From Burkholderia sp. 9120 (GTDB taxonomy: Bacteria; Pseudomonadota; Gammaproteobacteria; Burkholderiales; Burkholderiaceae): a stretch of DNA of 64,000 nucleotides. A program made the translations under genes and the position numbers. Under the pieces are notes generated by a model, which saw only the letters and a program-made list of their open reading frames with translations, ran no database searches and was not told where the DNA came from. Positions 1 to 8,640 of the stretch are shown one piece after another. The stretch spans positions 2,108,001-2,172,000 of the forward strand of contig NZ_JQNA01000002.1 of NCBI RefSeq assembly GCF_000745015.1, given 5' to 3'. The number at the start of each line of letters is the position of its first letter. The first letter of the stretch is position 1.

Positions 1-193
1 TGTGACCCGATGCAAGCGCAAGCAGGCCTCGCAGATGCAGCGCGCCGACTTGTGCGGCGTTGTGTTCGAGGATGCGATTGGCGAGCGCTTGGACTTCGTC
101 GAAACGGCCGGCTTGATAGGCCGTCACGGCGTGGTCGTGAAGGCGTGAAAGATCGTCGGATTGTGTAGAGGATGCAGCTGGCGAAGTGGGCAA
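1..193 (-). CDS. TPR-like protein, N-terminal part (runs off the window)
   Basis: This is a partial minus-strand reading frame of 64 codons, open to the left edge. It probably starts at a TTG codon, because a GGAG Shine-Dalgarno sequence sits about 6 bases upstream and I see no in-frame ATG. The peptide contains the helical pattern DHAVTAYQAGRFDEVQALAN followed by ILEHN and ALHLRGLLALASG, typical of tetratricopeptide repeats (conserved A, G, F and A positions). TPR proteins scaffold protein-protein contacts, and in this group many are TPR-glycosyltransferase fusions. The function cannot be settled because the rest lies outside the window. The frame and TPR character are fairly safe; the start codon is inferred. 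Confidence 0.55.
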   Translation of the reverse strand, partial: MPTSPAASSTQSDDLSRLHDHAVTAYQAGRFDEVQALANRILEHNAAQVGALHLRGLLALASGH

Positions 194-401
194 TGGCGTC
201 TCCGTGACGCGGCCGGTCCGCTTGCCGTGAGTGCGCAGTCGAACCGGCTGCTGGGCGTGAAGAAGGTCGATAGATCGGCGACGCGTGTCATGCATCCGGC
301 CGGTCGATTTTTATCGAGCGCAGATTATGTTTGCCGCTTCACGGAGAGTCTTTAGGATCGGTCTGAAACGCACGGGGTTATACGTGAGGGCATGCATCCA
401 T

Positions 402-424
402 GCGTGCGTCGCGGAGACGCACGC
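402..424. terminator. Hairpin downstream of the cardiolipin synthase gene
   Basis: There is a perfect 9-bp stem (GCGTGCGTC / GACGCACGC) with a 5-base loop, about 20 bases beyond the stop codon of the minus-strand phospholipase-D-family gene. No T-run follows on the minus strand, so it is a weak or factor-dependent terminator at best. Confidence 0.35.
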
Positions 425-442
425 TCGGGCTCAAGTTCGGGT

Positions 443-1702
443 TCAGTCGTACCCACCCACCGTCAACACCTTCATCACTGCCCGATACGTCGTATAAGCA
501 AGCCAGTTGAGTACCCGCTCGCCGGCCGGCCGCGCGTCGTAATGCGCCTCGTCGATACGCCGCGAGTCCTTGAACGCGACGAGAATCGCTTCGCGCAACG
601 CGTCGATCGCGGGATCGTTCACCAGCACCACGTTGGCTTCGTTGTTGAGCATCAGGCTCAACGCGTCGAGGTTCGACGAACCGACCGTCGCCCAGTTCGA
701 GTCCACCACCGCGACCTTGCCGTGCAGCAGCGTCTTCTCGTACTCGGCGATCTGCACGCCGGCCTTCAGCAACGCGCGATACAGAAAGGGCACCGCGTAA
801 TCGAGCGCCTTGAACTCCTTGCGCCCGATAATCAGCTTCACGTCGACCCCGCGCCGCGCCGCCAACACCAGCGCGCGACGCAGCTTGCGGCCGGGCATGA
901 AGTACGGGTTGGCCAGCAGCACTTCGCTGCGCGCCTGACCGATCGCGGTCAGATAAGCCTTCTCGATAGCGCGACGGTTGATCAGGTTGTCGCGCGCGAC
1001 AAACGCCACGCACGGTTGGCCGCCTGCCCACAAAGCTTCGTTGCGCCGCCGGCGGCGACGCCGCAAACTGCCGAGCGACGCGCTCGCCTTCGGCCCGAGA
1101 TCCGGCTCCAGCGACTCGATCGGCCGGTGTCCGAGCCGGATCCGCCGCCATTGCACCTCGAATGCCTGACGCACATCGGCGACCACCGGTCCGTGCAATT
1201 CGACGGCGAAATCCCAGCGCCGGTAAGGCAGCCGCTCGCCGTCGTTCTCGTAGTCGTCGACGATATTGATGCCGCCGCAATAGGCGAACTGATCGTCGAT
1301 CACGGCCAGTTTGCGATGCGTGCGCGAAAAGCCGAAGCGACCGAACAGATGCGGGTTGTAGATGCGATGGTCGATGCCGGCCAACGGCCACTCGGTGAAC
1401 ATCGGCAGGCGCGCGGTGCCGATGCCATCGGTAATCACGCGCACCTTCACACCGCGCGAAGCCGCGCGCAGCAATGCCTCGCTGATCGCCTTGCCGGCGT
1501 CGTCATGACAGAAGATGTAGGTTTCGAGCACGACGTCGTGTTGCGCGGCATCGATGCGCGCGACCAACGCGCTGAAGAATTCATCGCCGGAACGCAGCAG
1601 CTTGACGTCGTTGCCGCTGGTGAAGCGATAGCGCTGCCAGTAACGGCGGCCGAGCAGCGATTGCCGCAGTCGGGCAAAACGGCGCGCGCCGCCGACGCTC
1701 AC
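443..1702 (-). CDS. clsB: Cardiolipin synthase B-type phospholipase D family protein
   Basis: This 419-residue protein has two PLD/HKD motifs: HRKLAVID (H129, K131, D136) and HGKVAVVD (H327, K329, D334), each followed by the usual G/S-rich strand. ClsB-type enzymes join phosphatidyl groups to make cardiolipin at the inner membrane. The absence of long N-terminal membrane segments fits ClsB rather than ClsA. A run of seven arginines (about residues 214-220) sits in the linker between the two halves and could contact anionic lipid. The start codon overlaps the stop codon of the upstream nudB gene by 4 bases (ATGA), so the two are translationally coupled. The family assignment is firm; the lipid product is inferred. 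Confidence 0.85.
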   Translation of the reverse strand: MSVGGARRFARLRQSLLGRRYWQRYRFTSGNDVKLLRSGDEFFSALVARIDAAQHDVVLETYIFCHDDAGKAISEALLRAASRGVKVRVITDGIGTARLPMFTEWPLAGIDHRIYNPHLFGRFGFSRTHRKLAVIDDQFAYCGGINIVDDYENDGERLPYRRWDFAVELHGPVVADVRQAFEVQWRRIRLGHRPIESLEPDLGPKASASLGSLRRRRRRRNEALWAGGQPCVAFVARDNLINRRAIEKAYLTAIGQARSEVLLANPYFMPGRKLRRALVLAARRGVDVKLIIGRKEFKALDYAVPFLYRALLKAGVQIAEYEKTLLHGKVAVVDSNWATVGSSNLDALSLMLNNEANVVLVNDPAIDALREAILVAFKDSRRIDEAHYDARPAGERVLNWLAYTTYRAVMKVLTVGGYD

Positions 1703-2211
1703 TGGTCACGCTCGCCGTCGTCAGCCGCGGCACCTGTCGCGTGACGCCCGGCGAGCCGCTTCGGCAATTGCAGAATCGCATCCGCATTCGACGACGAAAA
1801 GCAGCGCGACGCCGCTTCTTCATAAGGCAGCCACAGAAACGCGGTGTGCTCGCGCGGCGCCAGCCTCACGTTGAGTTGCTCGGGCACCTGCACGCTGAAC
1901 CAGTGCTCGGTGTTGTGGATCACGCCTTCGGCATAGCGATGCCGGAACTCCGGGTAAATCTCGTATTCGATCGAATATTGCCAGTCGAACAACGCGCTTT
2001 GCGGCACGAGCCGGCCGCCGATCACGATGCCGGTCTCTTCGGCGACTTCGCGCACGGCGGTGTCGACGAATGCTTCGTCGAGTTGATCTTTGGAACCGGT
2101 CACCGATTGCCAGAAGCCGGCATGGTCGGCGCGCTCGATCAGCAGCACCTCGAGCGCGGGCGTATGGATGACGACGAGTACGGATTGCGGAATCTTCGGC
2201 GGTTTCGGCAT
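1699..2211 (-). CDS. nudB: Dihydroneopterin triphosphate diphosphatase (Nudix)
   Basis: This 170-residue protein has a Nudix box in which a Glu is followed after seven residues by REVAEETGI. NudB removes pyrophosphate from dihydroneopterin triphosphate in folate biosynthesis. The Gly-to-first-Glu spacing is six residues rather than the usual five. I start at the ATG giving MPKPPKIPQSV; a further in-frame ATG lies 36 bases upstream (2247), and neither has a strong ribosome binding site. Longer readings would run into the aspS terminator hairpin, so they are unlikely. It forms a two-gene unit with clsB by ATGA overlap. Similarity to NudB (small, aspS-linked) is by recognition. Confidence 0.82.
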   Translation of the reverse strand: MPKPPKIPQSVLVVIHTPALEVLLIERADHAGFWQSVTGSKDQLDEAFVDTAVREVAEETGIVIGGRLVPQSALFDWQYSIEYEIYPEFRHRYAEGVIHNTEHWFSVQVPEQLNVRLAPREHTAFLWLPYEEAASRCFSSSNADAILQLPKRLAGRHATGAAADDGERDQ

Positions 2212-2290
2212 GGTGTGGAAACTGGGCGCAGCGTCTGCGCGATACATGTCGGATGACGGTCGAAAGCTGTTGCTGCGACTGTAACGCAAA

Positions 2291-2334
2291 AAACGAAAAA
2301 GGCGCTGGGAGTTGCCTCTGCGCCTTTTTCGTTT
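2291..2334. terminator. Bidirectional-looking terminator between aspS and nudB
   Basis: A perfect 15-bp stem (2291-2305 with 2320-2334) encloses a 14-base loop. Its GC-rich core is GGCGC/GCGCC, and the minus-strand exit is T-rich (CTTTTTCGTTTTTTG). It lies about 90 bases past the aspS stop codon and should end the fmdB–DUF502–aspS transcript, making nudB-clsB a separate unit. Confidence 0.8.
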
Positions 2335-2423
2335 CGTTTGATCGCGGCTGTCATAGACCTGCCGCTTCGCGCGCCGCGCGATGCCGTTTCCGGACAGCAC
2401 GGGCGACGCTTGAACCTGCTGAC

Positions 2424-4223
2424 TTACACCTTCGGTTCCGGCGTACGCACACGAATGTGCAACTCGCGCAACTGGCGCTCGTCCACTTCGCTCGGCGCCT
2501 GCGTGAGCAGACACTGCGCGCGTTGCGTCTTCGGGAACGCGATCACGTCGCGGATCGAATCGGCGCCGGCCATCATCGTGACGATGCGGTCCAGACCAAA
2601 GGCGATACCGCCGTGCGGCGGCGCGCCGTATTGCAGCGCGTCGAGCAGGAAGCCGAACTTGGCTTGCGCTTCTTCCGCGTTGATCTTCAGCGCGCGGAAC
2701 ACCTTGCTCTGCACTTCTTCACGGTGGATACGCACCGAACCGCCGCCGATTTCCCAGCCGTTCAGCACCATGTCGTAGGCCTTCGCGAGGCAGCGCGCCG
2801 GATCCGTTTCCAGATACTCGAGGTGCTCGTCCTTCGGGCTCGTGAACGGGTGATGCGCGGCGACGTAGCGGTTGTCTTCCTCGTCGTACTCGAACATCGG
2901 GAAGTCGATCACCCACAGCGGCTTCCAGCCGGACTCGACCAGACCGTTGGCCTTGCCGAATTCCGAATGGCCGATCTTCAGACGCAGCGCGCCCAGGCTG
3001 TCGTTCACCACCTTCGCGCGATCCGCCGCGAAGAAAATGATGTCGCCGTCTTGTGCGCCGGTGCGCTCGATGATCGCCTTGACCGCTTCGTCGTGCAGGT
3101 TCTTGACGATCGGGCTTTGCAGACCGTCACGGCCCTTCGCGACTTCGTTGACCTTGATCCAGGCCAGACCCTTCGCGCCGTAGATGCGTACGAATTCCGT
3201 GTAGCTGTCGATATCGCCACGCGAGAGCTCGCCGCCCTTCGGCACGCGAATCGCCGCAACGCGGCCGTCTTTCGTGTTGGCCGGCGTGCTGAACACCTTG
3301 AAGTCGACGTCTTTCATGGCGTCGGTCAGGTCCGTGAATTCGAGCTTCACGCGCAGGTCGGGCTTGTCCGAACCGAAACGGCGCATGGCTTCCGAATACA
3401 GCATGACCGGGAACTTCTCGTCCAGCGAGACGCCGATCGTTTCCTGGAAGATGTGACGGATCATCGCTTCGAACAGGTCGCGGATTTCCTGTTCCGACAG
3501 GAACGAGGTTTCACAGTCGATCTGCGTGAATTCCGGCTGACGGTCGGCGCGCAGGTCTTCGTCGCGGAAGCACTTGACGATCTGGTAATAGCGATCGAAG
3601 TTCGCCACCATCAGCAGTTGCTTGAACAACTGCGGCGATTGCGGCAGCGCGAAGAACTGACCCGGGTTCGTACGCGACGGCACGAGGTAGTCGCGCGCGC
3701 CTTCCGGCGTGCTCTTGGTGAGCATCGGCGTTTCGATGTCGATGAAACCCTGGCCGTCGAGGTACTTACGCGCTTCGATCGCGACGCGGTAGCGCAGACG
3801 CAGGTTGTGCTGCATCTGCGGACGGCGCAGATCGAGCACGCGATGCGTGAGGCGCGTGGTTTCCGACAGGTTGTCGTCGTCGAGCTGGAACGGCGGCGTA
3901 ATCGACGCGTTCAGCACGATCAGCTCGTGGCACAGCACTTCGATCTTGCCGCTCTTCAGCGTGGCGTTCGTGGTGCCTTCCGGACGGTTACGCACCACGC
4001 CCTTGATTTGCACGCAGAACTCATTGCGCACGCCTTCGGCGGTCTTGAACATCTCCGCGCGGTCCGGGTCGCAGACGACCTGAACCAGGCCTTCGCGATC
4101 GCGCAGGTCGATGAAGATGACGCCGCCATGGTCGCGGCGGCGGCTTACCCAGCCGCACAGCGAGACGGATTGGCCCAGCAGTTCTTCGGTCACCAGACCG
4201 CAGTATTCAGATCTCATCGACAT
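2424..4223 (-). CDS. aspS: Aspartyl-tRNA synthetase (probably non-discriminating, Asp/Asn)
   Basis: This 599-residue class II synthetase charges tRNA(Asp) with aspartate. It has the bacterial arrangement: N-terminal anticodon-binding OB fold (about 1-110), catalytic core with the GAD insertion, and class II motif 3 [10 protein letters not shown] near the C-terminus. The anticodon-binding loop reads RRRDHGG (His32), and the later loop has Gly83 in RPEGTTN. These resemble the His/Gly pair reported for non-discriminating AspRS enzymes (Pseudomonas type), whereas E. coli has Leu in the first position. Such enzymes also make Asp-tRNA(Asn), which GatCAB then amidates. The enzyme identity is certain; the dual specificity is inferred from these residues. 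Confidence 0.96.
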   Translation of the reverse strand: MSMRSEYCGLVTEELLGQSVSLCGWVSRRRDHGGVIFIDLRDREGLVQVVCDPDRAEMFKTAEGVRNEFCVQIKGVVRNRPEGTTNATLKSGKIEVLCHELIVLNASITPPFQLDDDNLSETTRLTHRVLDLRRPQMQHNLRLRYRVAIEARKYLDGQGFIDIETPMLTKSTPEGARDYLVPSRTNPGQFFALPQSPQLFKQLLMVANFDRYYQIVKCFRDEDLRADRQPEFTQIDCETSFLSEQEIRDLFEAMIRHIFQETIGVSLDEKFPVMLYSEAMRRFGSDKPDLRVKLEFTDLTDAMKDVDFKVFSTPANTKDGRVAAIRVPKGGELSRGDIDSYTEFVRIYGAKGLAWIKVNEVAKGRDGLQSPIVKNLHDEAVKAIIERTGAQDGDIIFFAADRAKVVNDSLGALRLKIGHSEFGKANGLVESGWKPLWVIDFPMFEYDEEDNRYVAAHHPFTSPKDEHLEYLETDPARCLAKAYDMVLNGWEIGGGSVRIHREEVQSKVFRALKINAEEAQAKFGFLLDALQYGAPPHGGIAFGLDRIVTMMAGADSIRDVIAFPKTQRAQCLLTQAPSEVDERQLRELHIRVRTPEPKV

Positions 4224-4285
4224 GATGTTTGTCTTTCGTTATGCATTGGTTGAGCGGCGCGCGGCGATGAACGCCCGCACCGGCA

Positions 4286-4939
4286 TTACAGCGGAGGCTC
4301 GACTGTCGTGCGGCGCACCGGCGCCGGCGGCGCGGACGGCGCCACGACGCCCATCGAGACGATGTACTTGAGCGCCGCGTCGACCGTCATGTCGAGCTCG
4401 ATCACTTCGCTCTTGGGCACCATCAGGAAGAAGCCGGACGTAGGGTTCGGCGTAGTCGGCACATACACGCTGACGTGATCTTCTTTCAGGTGGTTGACCA
4501 CGTCGCCGCCCGGAATTCCGGTCAGAAACGCAATCGTATAGGAGCCGCGGCGCGGATACTCGATCAGCAGCGCCTTGCGAAACGCATTGCCGCTGCTCGA
4601 CAGCAAGGTATCCGACACCTGTTTGACGCTGGTGTAGATCGGGCCGACCACCGGAATGTGTGCGACCACGACTTCCCACCACTTCACGAGCTTCTGCCCG
4701 ATGAAGTTCTGCGTCAACAGCCCGACGACAAAGATAAAAGCGAGCGTGAGCACCGCGCCGAGCCCCGGCAGACGGAAGCCGAGCGCGCGCTCCGGCTGCC
4801 ATGAACTCGGCAGCAGCAACAGCGTCTGGTCCATCGTGCCGATGATCAGGCCGAGCACCCACAGTGTGATAGCCAGAGGCACCAGCACCAGCAGGCCAGT
4901 CAGAAACACCGATTTGAGCGTCGTTTTTTTCGTCGTCAT
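4286..4939 (-). CDS. DUF502 family inner-membrane protein
   Basis: This 217-residue protein has two strongly hydrophobic segments, about residues 10-34 (GLLVLVPLAITLWVLGLIIG) and 60-82 (LTLAFIFVVGLLTQNFIG). A soluble region follows, containing VPTTPNPTSGF and a Pro-rich tail. This matches DUF502, a conserved bacterial membrane family of unknown role. It sits between fmdB and aspS on the same strand, 62 bases before aspS, so the three probably share a transcript. That linkage is common in beta-proteobacteria but gives no function. The start is the ATG of MTTKKTTLKSVF. Confidence 0.85.
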   Translation of the reverse strand: MTTKKTTLKSVFLTGLLVLVPLAITLWVLGLIIGTMDQTLLLLPSSWQPERALGFRLPGLGAVLTLAFIFVVGLLTQNFIGQKLVKWWEVVVAHIPVVGPIYTSVKQVSDTLLSSSGNAFRKALLIEYPRRGSYTIAFLTGIPGGDVVNHLKEDHVSVYVPTTPNPTSGFFLMVPKSEVIELDMTVDAALKYIVSMGVVAPSAPPAPVRRTTVEPPL

Positions 4940-5013
4940 GTGTACCGCCAGAAAGCCGCGCGGGCCAGGACCGACGCGCGGCGTGTGCGCCGCCCGTCAG
5001 GGCGGCAGTCCGA

Positions 5014-5418
5014 CTAGGCGCTGCCGGAACCGCTCGAACTCGGCGCCGCCGCCGGTGCGGCAGCAGGCGCGGCCGGCGTTGCGGCTGCATTCGACGACCC
5101 GGCGGCGGCTGCGCCAGCGGCTGGGGCCGTGTCGGATTTCGCGGCGCCGTTTTCGGCAGCTGCGCCATTCTCGGCGCTGCCGCCATTGGCTGCGCCATTC
5201 GCGTCGGGCTTGGCCGGCGCCTTCGCGCCGCTATTGCCATTGCGGAAATCGGTGACGTACCAGCCGGAGCCCTTCAACTGAAAGCCCGCTGCAGTCACCT
5301 GCTTGCGAAACGTGTCTTTCCCGCATTCGGGACACTGCGTCAACTGGGGATCGCTCATCTTCTGAAGCACGTCCTTCCCGAAGCCGCATGACTCGCAACG
5401 ATACGCGTAGATCGGCAT
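5014..5418 (-). CDS. FmdB family zinc-ribbon regulatory protein with Ala-rich tail
   Basis: This 134-residue protein begins MPIYAYRCESCGF and carries a compact zinc ribbon with cysteines C8, C11, C29 and C32 (CESC … CPEC). This is the FmdB/CxxC_CxxC_SSSS family of putative regulatory proteins. The ribbon occupies roughly the first 70 residues, ending at GSGWYVTDF. The remaining half is a low-complexity Ala/Gly/Pro/Asn stretch, likely disordered, which is longer than the core family needs. It is the first gene of the fmdB–DUF502–aspS unit. The family call is secure; its molecular function is unknown. Confidence 0.87.
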   Translation of the reverse strand: MPIYAYRCESCGFGKDVLQKMSDPQLTQCPECGKDTFRKQVTAAGFQLKGSGWYVTDFRNGNSGAKAPAKPDANGAANGGSAENGAAAENGAAKSDTAPAAGAAAAGSSNAAATPAAPAAAPAAAPSSSGSGSA

Positions 5419-5599
5419 GATCTTTTCCCTACTGAAATCTAGTAAACGCTTGCAAAGCCTTGAATTATAGCCGCAAACGATGTCTCTCCCCCGGTTTTCG
5501 GGGACGAGCGCCCGACGCAGCCGCCGGACGCGTAAATGGGGGCGGCGAGGGTCGAATCAAGGGCGGCCGATGTTCCGCGCCGAACGCGGACGCGCGGAC

Positions 5600-6223
5600 T
5601 TAGCCGCGACGACGCCAGGTTAGCCAGCGCTCACGTCCAGCGAACACCGGAATCGAATCGTTCACGGCTTCGTCTTCGATCAGCTCGAAGTACGGCGTGA
5701 GCAGCGCGTCGAGCTCGGCGCGTTCGATGCCGAACGGCGGCCCTTTCGGCGTCGCGCCGATGAAATAGAAACCGGCAAGCTGCGCGCCGTTGGGCACGAG
5801 TTCGGCCATGCGTCGCGCGTAGTCGGCGCGGAGCGCAATCGGCAACGCGCAGAGAAAAGCCCGCTCATAAATCCACTCGGGCGCGAACGGCGGCTCGTAG
5901 GTGAAGAAGTCCGCCTGCTCCACCAACTGCGCGTGCTGCGCACCCAATTGCGCATGCGCCGCCGCAACCGCGGCCGGCGAGAAATCGATCGCTCGAACCG
6001 GGTTGCCGCGCTCGGCCAGCCAGAGCGCCTCGTACGCGCTGCCGCAACCAGGAATCAGCACCGCCGCGCCTGGGTGGCGAGCGGCGAAAGCCTGAAACGC
6101 CGACGGCACGCTCGCCTGATCCCAAGGCATGAAGCCGCGCTCGAAGCGCTCGTCCCAGAACCCCGGCGAGTTGGGGTCGCGGGTCGCGAAGTCGGGTACG
6201 GCAGGTTGGGTCGGATCGCTCAT
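5600..6223 (-). CDS. TPMT-family SAM-dependent methyltransferase
   Basis: This 207-residue protein has a class I SAM-binding motif, AAVLIPGCGSAYEALWLAERG (about residues 53-73), followed by an acidic strand end (VRAIDFS). The N-terminal signature PGFWDERFERGFMPWDQ and the late ERAFLCALP are typical of the thiopurine methyltransferase superfamily. Bacterial members methylate thiopurines, thiols or chalcogen compounds. No substrate can be read from the sequence. It starts 26 bases after the ubiB stop codon, so it is probably the last gene of a ubiJ–ubiB–methyltransferase unit. A role with the ubiquinone genes is not implied by its family. Confidence 0.82.
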   Translation of the reverse strand: MSDPTQPAVPDFATRDPNSPGFWDERFERGFMPWDQASVPSAFQAFAARHPGAAVLIPGCGSAYEALWLAERGNPVRAIDFSPAAVAAAHAQLGAQHAQLVEQADFFTYEPPFAPEWIYERAFLCALPIALRADYARRMAELVPNGAQLAGFYFIGATPKGPPFGIERAELDALLTPYFELIEDEAVNDSIPVFAGRERWLTWRRRG

Positions 6224-6249
6224 CGAATACCTCGTGGATCAGGTCTGAA

Positions 6250-7827
6250 TCAACCGCCATGCGCGAGCGCCAGAAACGCTCGCGCCAGCACCGCGCCGAC
6301 GCCGACCGCCACGCCGAACAACAGCAGGCCTTGCAGCAAACGGTTGGTGCGCTTCTGTTCGAGCAGGATCTGGCGAATCATGTCGTCGTTCGCGCCGTGC
6401 TTGTTGTCGTGCCGCTCGGCCAGCACGTGATGAATCAGGCGCGGCAACTGCGGCAGCGTCTTGCTCCACTGCGGCGCCTCGATCTTCAACCGTTCGTACC
6501 AGCCGCGCAGACCGATCTGCTCGTTCATCCAGCGTTCGAGGTACGGCTTCGCGGTCTTCCACAAGTCCAGTTCAGGATCGAGCGAGCGGCCGAGGCCTTC
6601 CACGTTGAGCATGGTCTTTTGCAGCAGCACCAGTTGCGGCTGAATCTCGACGTTGAAACGGCGCGACGTGGAAAACAAACGCATCAGCACCTGACCGAGC
6701 GAAATATCTTTCAGCGCGCGGTCGAAATACGGCTCGCAGACCGCGCGGATCGCGCTTTCGAGTTCTTCGACGCGCGTGGTGGGCGGCACCCAACCCGACT
6801 CCAGATGCAGCGTGGCGACGCGATGGTAGTCGCGCTTGAAGAACGCGAGGAAGTTCTGCGCCAGATAGTTTTTATCGAAGTCCGACAGCGCGCCGATGAT
6901 GCCGAAGTCGAGCGCGATATAGCGGCCGAAGTGCGCCGGATCGAGACTCACCTGAATGTTGCCCGGATGCATGTCGGCGTGAAAAAAACCGTCGCGGAAC
7001 ACCTGGGTGAAGAAAATCTCGACGCCTTCGCGCGCCAGCTTCGGAATATCCACGCCCGCCGCGCGCAGCGTTTCGACCTGGCTGATGGGCACGCCGACCA
7101 TGCGCTCCATGACCAGCACCGTGGGCGTGCAGAACTCCCAATACATTTCCGGCACCAGCAGCAGATCGAGCCCGGCGAAGTTGCGCCGCAACTGGCTGCC
7201 GTTGGCCGCCTCGCGCATCAGATCGAGTTCGTCGTGCAGGTATTTGTCGAATTCGGCGACCACCTCCCGCGGCTTCAGACGCTTGCCGTCGGCCCACAGG
7301 CGTTCCGCCCACACGGCGATATCGCGCAGCAGCGCGAGATCGGAGTCGATCACCGGCAGCATGTTCGGCCGCAGCACCTTCACCGCGACGGCCTTGCCCG
7401 CGTGCTGCCCGGCCTTCACCTTCGCAAAGTGCACCTGCGCGATCGACGCGCTCGCCACCGGCACCCGCTCGAAATCGTCGAACAACACGTCGACCGGTGC
7501 ACCGAGCGCACTCTCGACCAAACCGATCGCGACCGCCGAATCGAATGGCGGCACCTGATCCTGCAGCTTCGCCAATTCATTGGCGATATCGACCGGCAAC
7601 AGGTCGCGGCGTGTCGACAGCACCTGGCCGAACTTCACGAAGATCGGCCCGAGGCTTTCCAGCGCAAGCCGCAAACGGACGCCCGGCGGCGCGTCGAACT
7701 TGCGGCCGATCATGGCGATACGCAGCAGCAACCGCACGCGCCGGTCGTTGATGCGACCGAGCATCATCTCATCGAGACCGAAGCGGATAACCGTGAAAAA
7801 AATCTTGAGAAAACGCAGAAAACGCAT
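6250..7827 (-). CDS. ubiB: Ubiquinone biosynthesis regulatory ATPase UbiB
   Basis: This 525-residue ABC1/ADCK/UbiB-family atypical kinase has the signature KxGQ motif ([19 protein letters not shown]), the nucleotide-binding AVKVLRPN, the HADMHPGN catalytic loop and the ALDFG metal-binding motif. Two membrane segments close the C-terminus ([25 protein letters not shown]). UbiB is an ATPase required for aerobic ubiquinone synthesis and is thought to help extract or present the lipid intermediate to the Ubi complex at the inner membrane. It lies 15 bases after ubiJ, an accessory lipid-binding partner, as in other proteobacteria. Confidence 0.95.
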   Translation of the reverse strand: MRFLRFLKIFFTVIRFGLDEMMLGRINDRRVRLLLRIAMIGRKFDAPPGVRLRLALESLGPIFVKFGQVLSTRRDLLPVDIANELAKLQDQVPPFDSAVAIGLVESALGAPVDVLFDDFERVPVASASIAQVHFAKVKAGQHAGKAVAVKVLRPNMLPVIDSDLALLRDIAVWAERLWADGKRLKPREVVAEFDKYLHDELDLMREAANGSQLRRNFAGLDLLLVPEMYWEFCTPTVLVMERMVGVPISQVETLRAAGVDIPKLAREGVEIFFTQVFRDGFFHADMHPGNIQVSLDPAHFGRYIALDFGIIGALSDFDKNYLAQNFLAFFKRDYHRVATLHLESGWVPPTTRVEELESAIRAVCEPYFDRALKDISLGQVLMRLFSTSRRFNVEIQPQLVLLQKTMLNVEGLGRSLDPELDLWKTAKPYLERWMNEQIGLRGWYERLKIEAPQWSKTLPQLPRLIHHVLAERHDNKHGANDDMIRQILLEQKRTNRLLQGLLLFGVAVGVGAVLARAFLALAHGG

Positions 7828-7842
7828 AGTTGTGCCCGTTGA

Positions 7843-8487
7843 CTAGCGCGTGCCGCGCGACATGGCGGCGCCGCCCGGCGCATCGGCGCCGCGGGCTTCG
7901 ACCTTCTGTTCAAGACGCTCGACGCGTTTTTCGACCCGCGCCAACGCGTCGCGCGCGCGCGCCAGTTCGACGTTGAAATCGTCGAGCGCGGCGCGGCGCA
8001 CCAGTTGCGGATTCTCGTCGAGCAGATATTCGGCGGCGGTGTCGAGCAGGTTGCGCCCGGTGCGCTGCACGTGTTCGCCGACCGTACGCACGACCGATGC
8101 CACCCGCCAGGCCGGCCCGTCGCCGATGAATTTAGCCAGATCCTCTTCCGGTTCCCAGCGCAGATGTTCGGCGAGTTTGGCGATCACCGTGGCGAACTCC
8201 GCGTCGCCCTCGATCTTCACGTGCTTCATCACGGCAGCCTGGCCGCCTTGCACGAAGGCCGGCAACGCGTCGGACGGCACCGAGATCGTCACGTCGAACT
8301 GTTGCGCCTCGGTTTCGCCGACCGCGCCAAGATAGCCGTCGGGCTGCACCAGCAAAGTCAACACGACCGGCGGGCACGCCAGCCTGGCGGTCTTGCCCGC
8401 GTAAGGGGCGAGGCGCTCACGAGCCCACGATTCGCGGGCGAGCAGATGATTGACAGCAGCAGCGAAGGGCTTGGCGGCGAGGGTCAT
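7843..8487 (-). CDS. ubiJ: Ubiquinone biosynthesis accessory factor UbiJ (SCP2 domain)
   Basis: This 214-residue protein has an N-terminal SCP2-like lipid-binding domain (from AAVNHLLARESWARERLAPYAGKTARL through FVQGGQAAVMKHVKIEGDAEFA). A C-terminal coiled-coil follows (ARARDALARVEKRVERLEQKVE). UbiJ binds ubiquinone precursors and organises the soluble Ubi complex with UbiK and the UbiE-I hydroxylases and methylases. I chose the ATG at 8487. An in-frame TTG 12 bases upstream (8499) would sit against the terminator T-run of the preceding gene. It is followed at once by ubiB, supporting the assignment. Confidence 0.88.
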   Translation of the reverse strand: MTLAAKPFAAAVNHLLARESWARERLAPYAGKTARLACPPVVLTLLVQPDGYLGAVGETEAQQFDVTISVPSDALPAFVQGGQAAVMKHVKIEGDAEFATVIAKLAEHLRWEPEEDLAKFIGDGPAWRVASVVRTVGEHVQRTGRNLLDTAAEYLLDENPQLVRRAALDDFNVELARARDALARVEKRVERLEQKVEARGADAPGGAAMSRGTR

Positions 8488-8498
8488 TGAAAGTGGCA

Positions 8499-8535
8499 AG
8501 AAAAAACCCGCGCGGGCGACGTGCCCGCGCGGGTT
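8499..8535 (-). terminator. Rho-independent terminator of the Tim44-like gene
   Basis: A perfect 13-bp stem, AACCCGCGCGGGC with its complement, encloses a 5-base loop and is followed on the minus strand by a run of T residues and CTTGCC. It is positioned about 105 bases beyond the stop codon of the Tim44-like gene and just upstream of ubiJ. It should separate the DLD-to-Tim44 transcript from the ubiJ-ubiB unit. Confidence 0.88.
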
Positions 8536-8640
8536 CCTATTGTAACGTCCGTTCGCTTCGCGGCCTGCTATGCCGAACGGCCAACGCTTTGTGCAAAGTC
8601 AGGGCAAACCGCGTTGCCCCGACGCTGTCGCGCTGCGGTG

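Noticed and set aside
2253..4253. A 666-codon plus-strand frame opposite aspS
   Set aside because: It is an antisense shadow; the minus strand encodes a full synthetase.
8487..8499. TTG start for ubiJ giving four extra residues
   Set aside because: It would abut the upstream terminator T-run; the ATG at 8487 is simpler.
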